The translations under genes and the position numbers were made by a program. A DNA stretch of 64,000 bases from Pseudoalteromonas sp. MMG010 (GTDB taxonomy: Bacteria; Pseudomonadota; Gammaproteobacteria; Enterobacterales; Alteromonadaceae). Shown here piece by piece: positions 34,325-44,356 of this stretch. Positions within the stretch are counted from its first letter, which is position 1; each line of letters starts with the position of its first letter. The stretch is taken from assembly GCF_018100905.1 (NCBI RefSeq), contig NZ_JAGJEG010000012.1, forward strand, positions 1 to 64,000. Direction: 5' to 3'. The notes beneath the pieces are model-generated. The model did not search any database, was not told where the DNA came from, and was given only the letters and a program-made list of their open reading frames with translations.

Positions 34325-36145
34325 ATGTGTGGAATCGTTGGAGCCGTTGCAGAACGCCCGGTTAATAAAATTTTAGTAGAAGGGTTAAAGCGCCTCGAAT
34401 ACCGTGGTTACGACTCTGCTGGTGTTGCTCTTTTAGAGGAAACAACGCTTAATACGGTTAAAGCCGTGGGTAAAGTAGTGAACGTAGAAGCTGCACTTGA
34501 AAAAGCCGGTGTATCGGGCCATACCGGTATTGCACATACTCGTTGGGCAACACATGGTAGCGTAACAGAGGCAAACGCCCACCCGCACGTATCAAACAAT
34601 CAACTTGCACTGGTACACAATGGTATCATTGAAAATCACGCCAGCTTACGTGCGTCACTTAAAGCAGAAGGTTACGAGTTCCTATCTGAAACCGATACCG
34701 AAGTTATGGTGCACTTAATTCACAAGCTGCGTAAAGAGCACACCTCGTTATTAGCTTCTGTTCAAGCTGCGGTTAAGCAATTTGAAGGTGCATTTGGTAC
34801 TGTCGTATTCGATAAAGCCAACGACAACGAAATTATTGTTGCTCGCTCAGGTAGCCCATTAGTTATTGGTTTAGGCCTTGGCGAAAACTTTATTGCTTCA
34901 GATCAGCTTGCTTTATTACCCGTTACACGCAGCTTTATCTTTTTAGAAGAAGGCGATGTGGCACGTATTACTCGTGACAGCGTAGAAATTTTTGATGAGA
35001 ATGGCGACGCGGTAGAGCGTGAAGTGATTGAATCAAACATCACACAAGATGCATCAGGTAAAGGTGATTACCGTCACTACATGTTAAAAGAAATTTATGA
35101 GCAGCCAGTGGCTGTTCGTAATACGCTTGAAGGGCGTTTAAACGATGACCGTGTTGCCATTGATGCCTTTGGTGACAGCGCCCAGCAAATATTTAAAGAT
35201 GTAAAACACGTGCAAATTATTGCCTGTGGTACGTCTTATCACTCAGGCATGGTTGCACGCTACTGGCTTGAGCAATTTGCAGGCGTAAGTTGTAACGTAG
35301 AAATTGCCTCAGAGTTTAGATATCGCCAATCGTTTGTGCATGAAAACAGCTTACTTGTTACTATTTCGCAATCGGGTGAAACAGCCGATACACTTGCGGC
35401 ATTACGCTTAGCTAAAGAGCAAGGTTACATGGCATCAATGACCATTTGTAATGTACCCGGCTCATCGCTTGTACGCGAATCAGACCTTGCCTTTATGACC
35501 AAAGCAGGCGCTGAAATTGGCGTTGCATCAACTAAAGCATTTACCACACAATTAGTTGGTTTGTTAATGCTTACTGCGTCTATAGCGCAAGAAAAATGCC
35601 TAAACCAAAGTGCCATTGTAAACGCTATAAAAGTATTGCCAGCTAAACTTGAAGAAACATTATTACTTGCCGATGGCATAGCTGAGCTTGCAGAAGAGTT
35701 TGCCGATAAACACCATTCACTGTTTTTAGGTCGTGGTTCGCAATACCCAATTGCAATGGAAGGCGCGCTTAAGCTTAAAGAAATTTCGTACATTCATGCC
35801 GAAGCTTATGCCGCAGGTGAGCTTAAACATGGCCCATTAGCCCTTATTGATGCCGACATGCCAATTATTGTTGTCGCGCCAAACAATGAATTACTAGAAA
35901 AGCTTAAATCAAACGTAGAAGAAGTTCGCGCCCGTGGCGGTATTATTTATGTATTTGCCGACATCGACTCGCATTTTGCATCAGACGACACCATGCGTGT
36001 AATTAACGTCAATCATACCGACGACATCATTGCGCCAATTGTGTACACATTACCACTACAGTTACTGTCGTACTACGTAGCAGTAATTAAAGGTACTGAC
36101 GTTGACCAACCACGTAACTTAGCTAAATCGGTTACAGTTGAATAA
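34325..36145 (+). CDS. glmS: Glutamine--fructose-6-phosphate aminotransferase (isomerizing)
   Basis: A 606-residue enzyme making glucosamine 6-phosphate from fructose 6-phosphate and glutamine, the entry to peptidoglycan and LPS amino sugars. The N-terminal Ntn glutaminase begins with the catalytic Cys (MCGIVGAV) and has [11 protein letters not shown] and HTRWATHG. Two SIS isomerase domains follow, including [32 protein letters not shown]-2 [20 protein letters not shown] and the C-terminal [13 protein letters not shown]. Length matches the family. GGAGAG precedes the ATG. There is no self-cleaving ribozyme leader; control is probably by the upstream DeoR protein. Confidence 0.97.
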   Translation: MCGIVGAVAERPVNKILVEGLKRLEYRGYDSAGVALLEETTLNTVKAVGKVVNVEAALEKAGVSGHTGIAHTRWATHGSVTEANAHPHVSNNQLALVHNGIIENHASLRASLKAEGYEFLSETDTEVMVHLIHKLRKEHTSLLASVQAAVKQFEGAFGTVVFDKANDNEIIVARSGSPLVIGLGLGENFIASDQLALLPVTRSFIFLEEGDVARITRDSVEIFDENGDAVEREVIESNITQDASGKGDYRHYMLKEIYEQPVAVRNTLEGRLNDDRVAIDAFGDSAQQIFKDVKHVQIIACGTSYHSGMVARYWLEQFAGVSCNVEIASEFRYRQSFVHENSLLVTISQSGETADTLAALRLAKEQGYMASMTICNVPGSSLVRESDLAFMTKAGAEIGVASTKAFTTQLVGLLMLTASIAQEKCLNQSAIVNAIKVLPAKLEETLLLADGIAELAEEFADKHHSLFLGRGSQYPIAMEGALKLKEISYIHAEAYAAGELKHGPLALIDADMPIIVVAPNNELLEKLKSNVEEVRARGGIIYVFADIDSHFASDDTMRVINVNHTDDIIAPIVYTLPLQLLSYYVAVIKGTDVDQPRNLAKSVTVE

Positions 36146-36177
36146 AATCAATAGGTTATAATTAATTTGTTAAAATT

Positions 36178-36204
36178 AAAAAGGTGCATTATGCACCTTT
36201 TTTT
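36178..36204 (+). terminator. glmS terminator
   Basis: AAAAAGGTGCAT / ATGCACCTTTTT stem (36178-36189 and 36191-36202) followed by T residues, 33 bases after the glmS stop. Confidence 0.88.
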
Positions 36205-36281
36205 GTGCCTGAAACTCTGTTGCCTTATTTCTTAACTACAAGTTCGTTTCACCTATAGTCAACCTACGCAAATTCAAGCTT

Positions 36282-36318
36282 AATAAAAAACCCTGCAAAT
36301 TTGCAGGGTTTTTATTAG
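36282..36318 (-). terminator. Terminator of the tricorn-like protease gene
   Basis: AATAAAAAACCCTGCAAA and TTTGCAGGGTTTTTATT form a long stem with AT-rich flanks that give U-tracts on both strands. It lies 28 bases past the minus-strand protease stop and can also back up glmS termination. Confidence 0.85.
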
Positions 36319-36345
36319 TGTTAACTTATTTTGCTATGCAGTAAA

Positions 36346-39300
36346 TTAAAACTTAGATGGCGCTGGTGGCACTACTAAAGGTTGCTTAGGGTTTGCTTTA
36401 AGCTCCTTTAATAGCTCTTCTACAGCTCGCTCTATTGATGGGTCTTGGCCTTTATAAATAAGCTCTGGGCGGTCGATTACTTTAATGTCGGGCGCAACGC
36501 CTTCGTTTTCTATAATCCAATTACCTTCGTTATCTAAAATACGGAATGTAGCCGCAATGACTTGCCCGCCATCGACAAGACTTGGGTTACCTGAAATACC
36601 AATTAAGCCACCCCATGTGCGCGTACCAATTAACTTACCTAGTCCGGCTTGGCGGAAGTAATAAGGAATTGCATCGCCACCAGAGCTTGAATAGCCGTTG
36701 ATGAGCATGGCTTTAGGGCCATCGTGCGAGAACTGCGGGGTTTTAGTCGGTTCTACACCGCGGCGTTTCCAGTAGTTAAGTGGTTTACGGGCAAGCCATG
36801 TGATCATGTGCTCAGGGATAAAGCCACCGCCATTGTATCGGTCATCAATAATCATGGCGTCTTTGGTGGTTTGCGGCATGTAATTTTTAAACATGGCGCG
36901 GTTACCTTCAAATGCGGTATTCGGTAAGTGTACATAACCAATACGGCCATCTGATAATTTATTAACGTAGGCTGCGCGTGAGTTTACCCAGTCTAGGTAA
37001 CGTAAGCCTTGCTCGCTTGCTACTGGTTTAACCGTTACTTGCCATGCGCCTTTGCTACGTGGTTTAGTGTTAAGTACCAGTTCTACTTGCTCGCCTTGGG
37101 TGTTTTCAAGTAGCTCGTAAAAGTTAGCAACGTTTTTAACCGAACGGCCATTTACAGCAATAATGTAATCGCCATTGTGGGCTTTAACGCCTGTAGTGCC
37201 TAACGGCGAGCGGAAGTCACTATGCCAATTTTCGCCTTTGAAAATATGCTCTATTTTTACATAACCAGAAGGGTCGCTGGCTAATTTAGCGCCTAGTAAG
37301 CCATGGTTTTTACGCGCGGCTTTTGGCATATCACCCGATTGTACGTAGATATGGCCTGAGTTAATTTCACCGGCAATTTCACTCAGTACATAGTCAAGGT
37401 CGCTGCGATGACTAATGGCATCAGCCATAGGTTGATATTTAGCTAAAATAGCATCCCAATCTTGGCCATGATGATTTTCGTCGTAGAACCAATCGCGTAG
37501 TGTACGCCACCCTTCTACGTACATTTGTTGCCATTCGAGTTGCGGGTTAATTTTAAGTGTCATTTTACTTAAATCTAACGTGTTGGCTGCTAAGTCTTGG
37601 TTTGCTTTTGGTTCAATTAAGCTAAAGTTTTTACCTGCTTTAACTAACACATGCTCGGCATTGCTCGAAATTGTGTAATTACTTACGCCTTTGGCGATGG
37701 TTTCTAACTTACTATCGTGCTCAGTGCCAATAAGTTGTAGCGCACCATTTGCCAAGGTTAGTACGCCGTCTTTAACGCCGGTTAGGCCTCTATAATCACC
37801 CGCTGGGGCATTTAGTGCGGTAACACGCTGCATAAAGTTATTGCTTTGTAGTGCATTTTTAACTTTGCCGTCGTCTTTTTTATCTTTTTGCTCTTTAACA
37901 ATGGCAGCTTCATCACTTTGTAAGGCAATAAGCGGCTTAATGCTTTCGTTTACAGCGGCTGCATATAGTCGAGTGGCGCGATTAAACATGTAGTCAAATT
38001 CATAGCTGCTAAAGGCAAGATTAAAGTCGCGCTCGGAGCTAAAATAAAGGTACTGACCGTCGGGTGAGAATGTGGGGTTTTGCTCATTGCTCATTTCGTC
38101 GGTTAAGCGAGTTACCTTTTTCTTTTTAAGGTTGTAATGCCACAGTGAGGCATAGCGATTTTCGTTATTTTTAACAAACACAATATCTTGGCTGTTTGGC
38201 GACCAAGTATATTGGCGAATACCTTGTTCGTCGTATATTCCGGTGTCTATTTTATGCTGTTTACCCGATTTTGCATCTAACCACCAAAGTGTGTGGTTTT
38301 TATCTGCAAATAGGAGTTTTGAGCTATCGGGTGACCAAATAGGGGTAAAGCGCCAAATTGTCCCGTTGCTCGTTAACTGTTTAATCGCATTATTGTTACT
38401 GCGATCTTTTAAATAGATTTCGTATTCGCCAGTTTCATCACTCATGTAGGCAATATAGCGTCCATTTGGCGACCAACTTGCGTCAATTTCACGACCTTTG
38501 GGTGTGTAGGTTAAATTACGTGTAGGGCCTTGTTTTACGGGAACACTAAATAACTCACCGCGAGCAGTAAATAATGCACGTTTACCATCGTGCGAAATCG
38601 ACATTGAGTCAACAAAGTCACTTACATTTTTGCTATACGGCATGGCATATTGACGTACGCCAGCAATATTAATGCTTAGCTTGCTGCTTTTTTGTGTTTT
38701 TGCATCAAGGCGGTATAGGTAACCTCCATTTTCGTACACGACAGCATGGGGTCCTGCTGATGGCCAAAGTACGTCAAATTCTTTATGGTTAGTGAGTTTT
38801 TTAGGCTCGCTGCCTTTGCGATATTGGTACATGTTTAAGGTGTAATCGCGGTCAGATACAAAATAAATATTATCGCCAACCCAAGTCGGTTGCTGGTCGG
38901 TTGCGCGGTTAGTAGTCAGTTGCTCTGAGGTGTTTTTTTCTAAATCATAAATCCACACATCTTGTGCTCGGCCACCACGGGTGCGTTTCCAAGTACGAAA
39001 TTCACGGTCAATGGGCGTGTAAACATATTTGCTACCATCTGGCGATAGCATGCCGCCACCGGTTTCTGGAATAGCTAAAGGCTGCTCTAATCCGCCATTA
39101 GCAGGGACCATATACGGACGACCCATGCGTTTACCCCAAGGGGTACGGTTAGCACGGAACACAACGTTTTCACCATCGGGTGTCCAATCTAAAACGCGGT
39201 AATCAAAGCCACCACGCGGTGGCATTGGGCCTACATCGTTATAGTAAGTGAGTTGTTTTAAGTTAGAGCCATCGCTATTGATAACATAAATTTGACGACT

Positions 39301-39564
39301 GCCATTGTATTCTGCGGCAAAGGCAATGCGTTTACCATCGGGCGAAAACTTTGGAAAGGTTTCAAAGCCTATGTGATCGGTTAAGCGCTTGCTGGCGCCC
39401 GTTTGTGTGTTGGCAATGTAAATATCGCCACTATATACAAAGGTCACATTCTGATTATGAATGTCGGGAAAACGCATTAAGCGTGTGTCTTTTGTTTCGT
39501 AAGCTGATGCCCAAGGTGCAAGGGTTGCAGCCATGGCCATTACTAATGTGGTTATTTTTTTCAT
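36346..39564 (-). CDS. Tricorn-like S41 family peptidase
   Basis: A 1072-residue secreted protein with a signal peptide ending SAYA at about 22. Residues 30-550 hold PD40/WD40-like beta-propeller repeats (FSPDGKRIAF, WTPDGENVVFR, WSPNGRYIAYMSD). A helical C1 region with HHGQDW follows near 695. A PDZ domain lies near 770-850 (GDYIIAVNGRSVKN). The S41 core at about 870-1040 includes NGYSSSGGDAIPYYFR with the nucleophilic Ser. It degrades peptides, probably in the periplasm. Archaeal tricorn is cytosolic, but exported versions like this are common in Alteromonadales and Bacteroidetes. Confidence 0.92.
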   Translation of the reverse strand: MKKITTLVMAMAATLAPWASAYETKDTRLMRFPDIHNQNVTFVYSGDIYIANTQTGASKRLTDHIGFETFPKFSPDGKRIAFAAEYNGSRQIYVINSDGSNLKQLTYYNDVGPMPPRGGFDYRVLDWTPDGENVVFRANRTPWGKRMGRPYMVPANGGLEQPLAIPETGGGMLSPDGSKYVYTPIDREFRTWKRTRGGRAQDVWIYDLEKNTSEQLTTNRATDQQPTWVGDNIYFVSDRDYTLNMYQYRKGSEPKKLTNHKEFDVLWPSAGPHAVVYENGGYLYRLDAKTQKSSKLSINIAGVRQYAMPYSKNVSDFVDSMSISHDGKRALFTARGELFSVPVKQGPTRNLTYTPKGREIDASWSPNGRYIAYMSDETGEYEIYLKDRSNNNAIKQLTSNGTIWRFTPIWSPDSSKLLFADKNHTLWWLDAKSGKQHKIDTGIYDEQGIRQYTWSPNSQDIVFVKNNENRYASLWHYNLKKKKVTRLTDEMSNEQNPTFSPDGQYLYFSSERDFNLAFSSYEFDYMFNRATRLYAAAVNESIKPLIALQSDEAAIVKEQKDKKDDGKVKNALQSNNFMQRVTALNAPAGDYRGLTGVKDGVLTLANGALQLIGTEHDSKLETIAKGVSNYTISSNAEHVLVKAGKNFSLIEPKANQDLAANTLDLSKMTLKINPQLEWQQMYVEGWRTLRDWFYDENHHGQDWDAILAKYQPMADAISHRSDLDYVLSEIAGEINSGHIYVQSGDMPKAARKNHGLLGAKLASDPSGYVKIEHIFKGENWHSDFRSPLGTTGVKAHNGDYIIAVNGRSVKNVANFYELLENTQGEQVELVLNTKPRSKGAWQVTVKPVASEQGLRYLDWVNSRAAYVNKLSDGRIGYVHLPNTAFEGNRAMFKNYMPQTTKDAMIIDDRYNGGGFIPEHMITWLARKPLNYWKRRGVEPTKTPQFSHDGPKAMLINGYSSSGGDAIPYYFRQAGLGKLIGTRTWGGLIGISGNPSLVDGGQVIAATFRILDNEGNWIIENEGVAPDIKVIDRPELIYKGQDPSIERAVEELLKELKANPKQPLVVPPAPSKF

Positions 39565-39658
39565 GAGTTTACATCCTATATCGAAAACTGTTACATCATA
39601 ACAATAAAAAACAAATAACGGTGCAGTTGCGATAAGTGGTCTGTTACAAAATGTAAAT

Positions 39659-39691
39659 AAAAAAGGTTGGCATTAAAACGCCAACCTTTGT
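39659..39691 (-). terminator. Terminator of the zinc-related TonB receptor/AztD-like operon
   Basis: Ten-bp perfect stem AAAGGTTGGC (39662-39671) / GCCAACCTTT (39680-39689), with a T-rich tail on the minus strand. A second imperfect hairpin (39701-39741) precedes it. Confidence 0.82.
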
Positions 39692-39744
39692 AAGAGTATT
39701 TTTATGCTAAGGCATCAAGCTAATGAGGCGCTTAGGCATAAAAA

Positions 39745-41148
39745 TTAATGGTCGTGATCGTCCTCGTCTTCTGCCTCAGCAATACCTAACCAAGTAATAC
39801 TTGCTGGTGGAAAGTTAAGTTCTAACTCACCTTCAACCTTTAAGTCTTCTAGGTGTACTTGCACAATATGTTGAGCAATGGGGTCGGCTACATAGGCAAA
39901 CTCACCATTTTGCGCCACGGTCATGCTAAAGTTTAAACCTTCAGGCATGGTTGCTACATCTTGTTCGGTAATATCAACTTGGCCTGCAAGTTCCCAGTGC
40001 ATTTCGCCATCATGGTCATGCCCCGTCAGTACATTTAAAAAGCCTAAGCTGTCGAGCACTAAAAAGTGTTCACCACTGGCTGAAAAAGAATACGATACCG
40101 CACTTGCGCCATCGGCTAGTTGCAATTCTACTTCTTCCATTTCGGCACTTTCAGGATGAATGCTCAGCAGTACTGAGCCACTGCCATCGTGTCCTGCGGC
40201 AACACCAAAAATAGTGTCGCTATTTTCGTGGCCATATAATGTACCAATGCGTTCAGTGCCTACCGCTTCTATATTTGCTATTTTTTCGGCTTCGTATTCG
40301 TCGTCATGTTGATGCGCTACTAATACGCTATCACCACAACCAAATACAACATAGTCATGATTTTGTGCTGCACCATGTAAATCAGGGCACGTAAGATCTA
40401 ATGTTTGTTCAAGTTCGTATTCACCATCATGAAAATGATAAACCCCCACTTGATCTGGCAGTACTTTAGCAACCGATGTGTTATCGGCATCGTCGCGGCG
40501 TATCGTTGATAGTAAATGTTCGCCGCGGGGTTCAGCCACACCGTGCATATTTATATCGTAGCTAATACCCGGTAGTGTTGCTGTTGCATTACTAATATCG
40601 CTATCTGTGAGGACTTCAACAGAGGCCGGTGTACCCGAATCTGCGTCACCATCATAAAATATGGCTAATTGTCCGTCATGGGTCATTAAATGAGTCGGGC
40701 GACTACCCGTTGTTAGCTCGTAGCTGCTAAATGCTGGGCCTTGTTCGTAATCATGCAAATGTTCACCATGATCTTCACGCCACATGCCACTATCTATAAA
40801 CCCTAAGTAATCTTGCTCACGGTTTGTAATAATGGCATAACGAAAATCAGGCGATGCTGATAACGTGTTTGAACTACTGTTTAAGGTAAAAGTATCAAGG
40901 AGTTCATTGTCGTCTAAATCAAAAAAGCTGGCTTCATTACTGTCACTAGCAAATACGGCCAGTCTGCCAAGTGAGTCGATAGTATAGCTATCGTCGTGAT
41001 CATCGTCGTCATCGTCATGATCGTGCTCGTCATCGACGACCGCAATCGGATCTTTTTCAACAATAGTTGTTTCGGCATCACCACAGGCGGTAATGAGTGT
41101 GCTACTTATTGCAATTGCTAATAATTTTAGTCTGAATAGGTTAGTCAT
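39745..41148 (-). CDS. His/Asp-rich beta-propeller lipoprotein, AztD-like zinc chaperone candidate
   Basis: A 467-residue protein with a lipoprotein signal (SSTLITAC, Cys about 22) followed by an acidic-His cluster (DDEHDHDDDDDDHDD). Regularly spaced blade-like segments run to residue 455 (RLAVFASDSNEASFFDLDD, FRYAIITNREQDYLGFID, GEFAYVADPIAQHIVQV), and the end is again EDEDDHDH. The composition and propeller layout resemble AztD, a periplasmic zinc metallochaperone. It lies 32 bases after a ZnuD-like receptor controlled by Zur-like boxes, so a role in passing zinc to the periplasm is likely. No aztABC genes are in the window. AAGGA precedes the ATG. Confidence 0.75.
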   Translation of the reverse strand: MTNLFRLKLLAIAISSTLITACGDAETTIVEKDPIAVVDDEHDHDDDDDDHDDSYTIDSLGRLAVFASDSNEASFFDLDDNELLDTFTLNSSSNTLSASPDFRYAIITNREQDYLGFIDSGMWREDHGEHLHDYEQGPAFSSYELTTGSRPTHLMTHDGQLAIFYDGDADSGTPASVEVLTDSDISNATATLPGISYDINMHGVAEPRGEHLLSTIRRDDADNTSVAKVLPDQVGVYHFHDGEYELEQTLDLTCPDLHGAAQNHDYVVFGCGDSVLVAHQHDDEYEAEKIANIEAVGTERIGTLYGHENSDTIFGVAAGHDGSGSVLLSIHPESAEMEEVELQLADGASAVSYSFSASGEHFLVLDSLGFLNVLTGHDHDGEMHWELAGQVDITEQDVATMPEGLNFSMTVAQNGEFAYVADPIAQHIVQVHLEDLKVEGELELNFPPASITWLGIAEAEDEDDHDH

Positions 41149-41180
41149 GTTGATTTCCTTTTATTTAAAATTTGTATTAA

Positions 41181-43607
41181 TTAGAAATAACCGCGAATAC
41201 CCAGTGCGAAGCTACGCCCTGGACGAGGGGCAAGATCTTTTAAAAATGAGCTATGCACACGGGCTTCTGTATCCGTTAAGTTGGTGCCTTTTAAATACAG
41301 TGATAAATCTTGATTAAGCACTGAAAGGTCATAGCTAACACTTGCATCAATAAGGGTGTAACCATCTGTGGCTGTTTCTTCTAAGGCGGTGCGATCTTGA
41401 TCTTGATAGCGAGTTATATGAATATTTGCACTGATTTTTTCACTGTTATAGCTCAGCTCACTGCCAAAACGAAGTGGCGGTGTACGCGGTAAATTCCCGC
41501 CGCTTTGTAAGCGTGCGCGTACGTAATCAGAAAATACATTAAGTTTAAACTCGTCATTTAGTTGCCATGCAACTTGTGCCTCAAACCCGTGTAAAACTAC
41601 ATCGTCTGTTTTAAATAAATAAACAGGCAGTTCTGAGGTGTGTTCGTCTTCTTCACTTAGCTCGTCTTCATCTGCATGGTCATGTGCACTTTCGGCATAT
41701 AAACCAGTGTCTATTTGGTAAAAATAGTTGTCTACTTGGTTATAAAAAGCATTAAAAATAAAGCCAATATCACCTTGGGTTTTACGAAAGGTTAAATCAA
41801 TATTGTTGGCTGTTTCTAAATCAACAGGGTGCGCTGATAAGTCAAAATCACCAGCTTCGTTAATATCAAATAATGCGCCAATTTCATAAGATCCAGTACC
41901 AATATGAGGTCCAAATGACAGTAACTCTGACGCTGAAGGCGCACGCTCTGAACGTGATACCGAAAGTCCTAGGTTATAACTTGGGGTGAAATCCCATACT
42001 ACACCGGCTGATAAACTAACGGGTGTAAACTCATGCTTTGCATCAAAAACACGTATAAATTGCGTTTCATCATCATGGTCGTGGTCATGCTCATCTTCAA
42101 CGTCAGTGTCGTCATGAGCATGAGCATCGAGGCTAGGTAATAATACGTTATTAGCATTTAAGGTTACGTGTTCAATACGCCCACCTAATTGCACTAAAAA
42201 ATCACCAAAATGTTTTTCTTCCATAAGCGCAATAGCAATGCTTTGCGTTTGTGATGGCGGTGTAAAGGCTTCTTCACCTTGGGCTTCTACATCACTGTTT
42301 TTGTAATGAATACTAAAACCACCATTCCACTCATTAAACTGACGATGTAACGCATCTATACGCACTTCACTGGTTTGGTTTTTAAATGTTGTGCCTACTG
42401 AACCAAGCTCAATTTCTGCATGTTCATAGTCTGTGTAACCAGCACGTAGATTGATTTTGTTAAGCCATTGATTATCTAAGTTGTATTCACCAAGCAATTG
42501 CACTTTAGTTTGCTTTAAGTCGGCATAAACATTTTCGTCAGTGGTTTCTTCTTCGTCATGATCGTGATCTTCTTCTTCATCACCATGGCTATGACCCGGG
42601 ATCCCATATTGACGATTAAACGTTTCAACGGCTAAACCAATAAAGCCTTCATCCATCAAATAACTTGCACCTAGCGTAAAGCCATCTGATTCTTCATCAC
42701 TGTTTTCAACAGTGTAATCGCCACTATGTTCTTCATGGTCATCGTGATCGAGCTCGGCTGCAACAGGGATTTCGTAGTCATCGGCTTCGCGCCAAAAAGC
42801 ATCTGCATAAAAAGCAAAAGAGTCGGTACCTGTAGTGGCATTAAATGAAGCAACTTTTTGATTATCAACAGAGTTATGCTCTAGGTTCCACTCACCACGG
42901 GTTGTGCTGTCGGTCGGTACGCGGTTATCAACCACATTGACTACGCCGCCTATGGCACCGCTGCCATAAAATAAAGTTGCTGGGCCACGTAATACTTCGA
43001 TTTGTTGTGCTGTTGATGCCTCTGAAGCTACAGAGTGATCGGGACCGACCCGCGATACATCGCTCACATCAAGGCCATTTTGTGTGATCAATACCCGAGG
43101 TCCGCTCAAACCACGAATAATAGGGGTACTGGCCACTTTTGCATGAAAATTAGTATTTACACCGGGTAGTTTTTCAAGACTATCACCGAGTGTTGCAGCT
43201 TGCTGGCGTCTTAATTGCTCACCCGATAATACACTTACCGGAGCCGCAGACTCCATTGCTGACATATGTATTGGCGTTGCCTCAATATCAATAACTTCTA
43301 TCGGAGAACGCTCTAGCGTAAACGATACATTAAGCGTTTCATCCGTATTGACTGTGATATCTCGGTGTAAATGTGCGTAACCAGGAGCAACGATATGAAA
43401 CTCTTTAAGTCCTTGATTTAATTTGCTTATAATAAATTTGCCACGGCTATCTGTAGCAACTTTTATATCAGAACCTTCGAGTTCTATTTCTGCATTAGTG
43501 ACAGCATTACCTTGACTGTTTATCACAGTACCTTCAATGGTATTTGCTAATACACTGGCGGGTAGCAGGGCGGCTATTAAAATAGCGAGTTGTGAGCGTT
43601 TTTTCAT
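41181..43607 (-). CDS. TonB-dependent receptor with His-rich loops, ZnuD-like zinc receptor
   Basis: An 808-residue receptor with a signal peptide ending SVLA at about 21. A carboxypeptidase-regulatory-like domain covers 22-110. The plug contains TPIIRGLSGPRVLITQNGLDVSDVSRVGPDH and QIEVLRGPATLFYGSGAIGGVVNVVD, followed by a barrel ending RGYF. At least four external-loop segments are metal-binding in composition (AELDHDDHEEHSGD, PGHSHGDEEEDHDHDEEE, DTDVEDEHDHDHDDE, AHDHADEDE). ZnuD-type zinc receptors have this plug and such His/Asp loops. Two Zur-like boxes lie just upstream, and the AztD-like gene follows. Confidence 0.87.
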   Translation of the reverse strand: MKKRSQLAILIAALLPASVLANTIEGTVINSQGNAVTNAEIELEGSDIKVATDSRGKFIISKLNQGLKEFHIVAPGYAHLHRDITVNTDETLNVSFTLERSPIEVIDIEATPIHMSAMESAAPVSVLSGEQLRRQQAATLGDSLEKLPGVNTNFHAKVASTPIIRGLSGPRVLITQNGLDVSDVSRVGPDHSVASEASTAQQIEVLRGPATLFYGSGAIGGVVNVVDNRVPTDSTTRGEWNLEHNSVDNQKVASFNATTGTDSFAFYADAFWREADDYEIPVAAELDHDDHEEHSGDYTVENSDEESDGFTLGASYLMDEGFIGLAVETFNRQYGIPGHSHGDEEEDHDHDEEETTDENVYADLKQTKVQLLGEYNLDNQWLNKINLRAGYTDYEHAEIELGSVGTTFKNQTSEVRIDALHRQFNEWNGGFSIHYKNSDVEAQGEEAFTPPSQTQSIAIALMEEKHFGDFLVQLGGRIEHVTLNANNVLLPSLDAHAHDDTDVEDEHDHDHDDETQFIRVFDAKHEFTPVSLSAGVVWDFTPSYNLGLSVSRSERAPSASELLSFGPHIGTGSYEIGALFDINEAGDFDLSAHPVDLETANNIDLTFRKTQGDIGFIFNAFYNQVDNYFYQIDTGLYAESAHDHADEDELSEEDEHTSELPVYLFKTDDVVLHGFEAQVAWQLNDEFKLNVFSDYVRARLQSGGNLPRTPPLRFGSELSYNSEKISANIHITRYQDQDRTALEETATDGYTLIDASVSYDLSVLNQDLSLYLKGTNLTDTEARVHSSFLKDLAPRPGRSFALGIRGYF

Positions 43608-43623
43608 TGTTAATTTCTTCCTC

Positions 43624-43674
43624 GAAATGTTATACTATATCAATAGCGCTTGAAATGTTATAATGTATCAAGTT
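43624..43674. promoter_or_regulatory. Two Zur-like boxes between the zinc receptor and merC-like genes
   Basis: GAAATGTTATA occurs at 43624-43634 and again at 43652-43662, each the perfect left half of the gammaproteobacterial Zur palindrome (GAAATGTTATA-n-TATAACATTTC). Each is followed by a partial right half (TATATCA; TGTATCA). The sites are 28 bp apart and 17-67 bases upstream of the receptor start, and could also control the divergent merC-like gene. Confidence 0.8.
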
Positions 43675-43765
43675 GAATTAACAAATGTTATTTAAATATG
43701 TTTTAAAAAAGTTTACTGAAGTAACAAGTTACAAGCATTTAACATGTTGATTAATAGAGGAAATA

Positions 43766-44173
43766 ATGAAATCTAGTCAAAGTTTAATGGATCGCATGGC
43801 CATTGGGTTGTCGTTAATGTGTACAGTGCATTGTTTTGCAACGCCTGTGATTTTAGCTATGTTGCCAAACTTAGCTGCTTTGCAGTTAGATAATGAGCAG
43901 TTTCATTTATGGATCCTTGCTGCTGTTTTACCTACCAGCTTATTTGCTTTGAGCTTGGGTTGTAAAAAGCATAAGCGTTCACGCTATATAGTCGCAGGTG
44001 TGACCGGATTAGCCTTTATGATATTTGCAGTGTTACTTGGCAATGAAGTGGCCGAAAAAGCATTAACACTGATTGGATCTGCTTTTATTGCGGTAGCGCA
44101 TTGGTTTAACTATCAACAATGCTATAAGAAAAATAAAGAAGATTGCCCGTGTTCTGGTAGTGAAGTTAGCTAA
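43766..44173 (+). CDS. MerC family membrane protein, probably part of the zinc regulon
   Basis: A 135-residue protein with four membrane segments. It has the MerC hallmark metal-binding pair near residue 20 (SLMCTVHC) and a C-terminal Cys cluster (CYKKNKEDCPC). MerC in mercury operons carries Hg(II), but there is no merR, merA or merT here. The gene diverges from a ZnuD-like receptor across two Zur-like boxes, so zinc transport or trafficking is a more likely role (inference). Confidence 0.82.
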   Translation: MKSSQSLMDRMAIGLSLMCTVHCFATPVILAMLPNLAALQLDNEQFHLWILAAVLPTSLFALSLGCKKHKRSRYIVAGVTGLAFMIFAVLLGNEVAEKALTLIGSAFIAVAHWFNYQQCYKKNKEDCPCSGSEVS

Positions 44174-44194
44174 ATAAATTGTTAATAATTAGTC

Positions 44195-44225
44195 ACTTAG
44201 ATAATTTTTTATAAATTATCTAAGT
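44195..44225 (+). terminator. First hairpin after merC-like gene
   Basis: ACTTAGATAATT (44195-44206) and AATTATCTAAGT (44214-44225) are perfect 12-bp arms. There is no long T tail, so it may stabilise the 3' end ahead of the stronger terminator that follows. Confidence 0.6.
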
Positions 44226-44240
44226 ACTTATTGTTATTTA

Positions 44241-44282
44241 AAGAGTGTTACTTAAACAATGTTTAAGAACACTCTTTTTTTT
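44241..44282 (+). terminator. Strong Rho-independent terminator upstream of the hsp20 promoter
   Basis: AAGAGTGTT pairs with AACACTCTT and inside it CTTAAAC pairs with GTTTAAG, leaving the loop AAT, followed by a long T run. It insulates the hsp20 gene from merC-like transcription. Confidence 0.9.
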
Positions 44283-44322
44283 ACTGTTAATTTTACCGCC
44301 TAAAAAAAATTTATAAATCTGC

Positions 44323-44350
44323 CTTGAAATGCTTTTTTCTATCCTTATAT
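44323..44350 (+). promoter_or_regulatory. Sigma32-type heat-shock promoter of hsp20
   Basis: CTTGAAA (44323-44329) is a perfect sigma32 -35 element. CCTTATAT (44343-44350), 13 bases on, matches the -10 consensus CCCCATnT at five of seven defined positions. Transcription would start near 44357, leaving a leader of about 115 bases. Confidence 0.75.
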
Positions 44351-44356
44351 CTTTAA

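Noticed and set aside
43766..44173. Mercury resistance gene (merC)
   Set aside because: No merR, merT, merP or merA near it; the context is a zinc receptor with Zur-like boxes.
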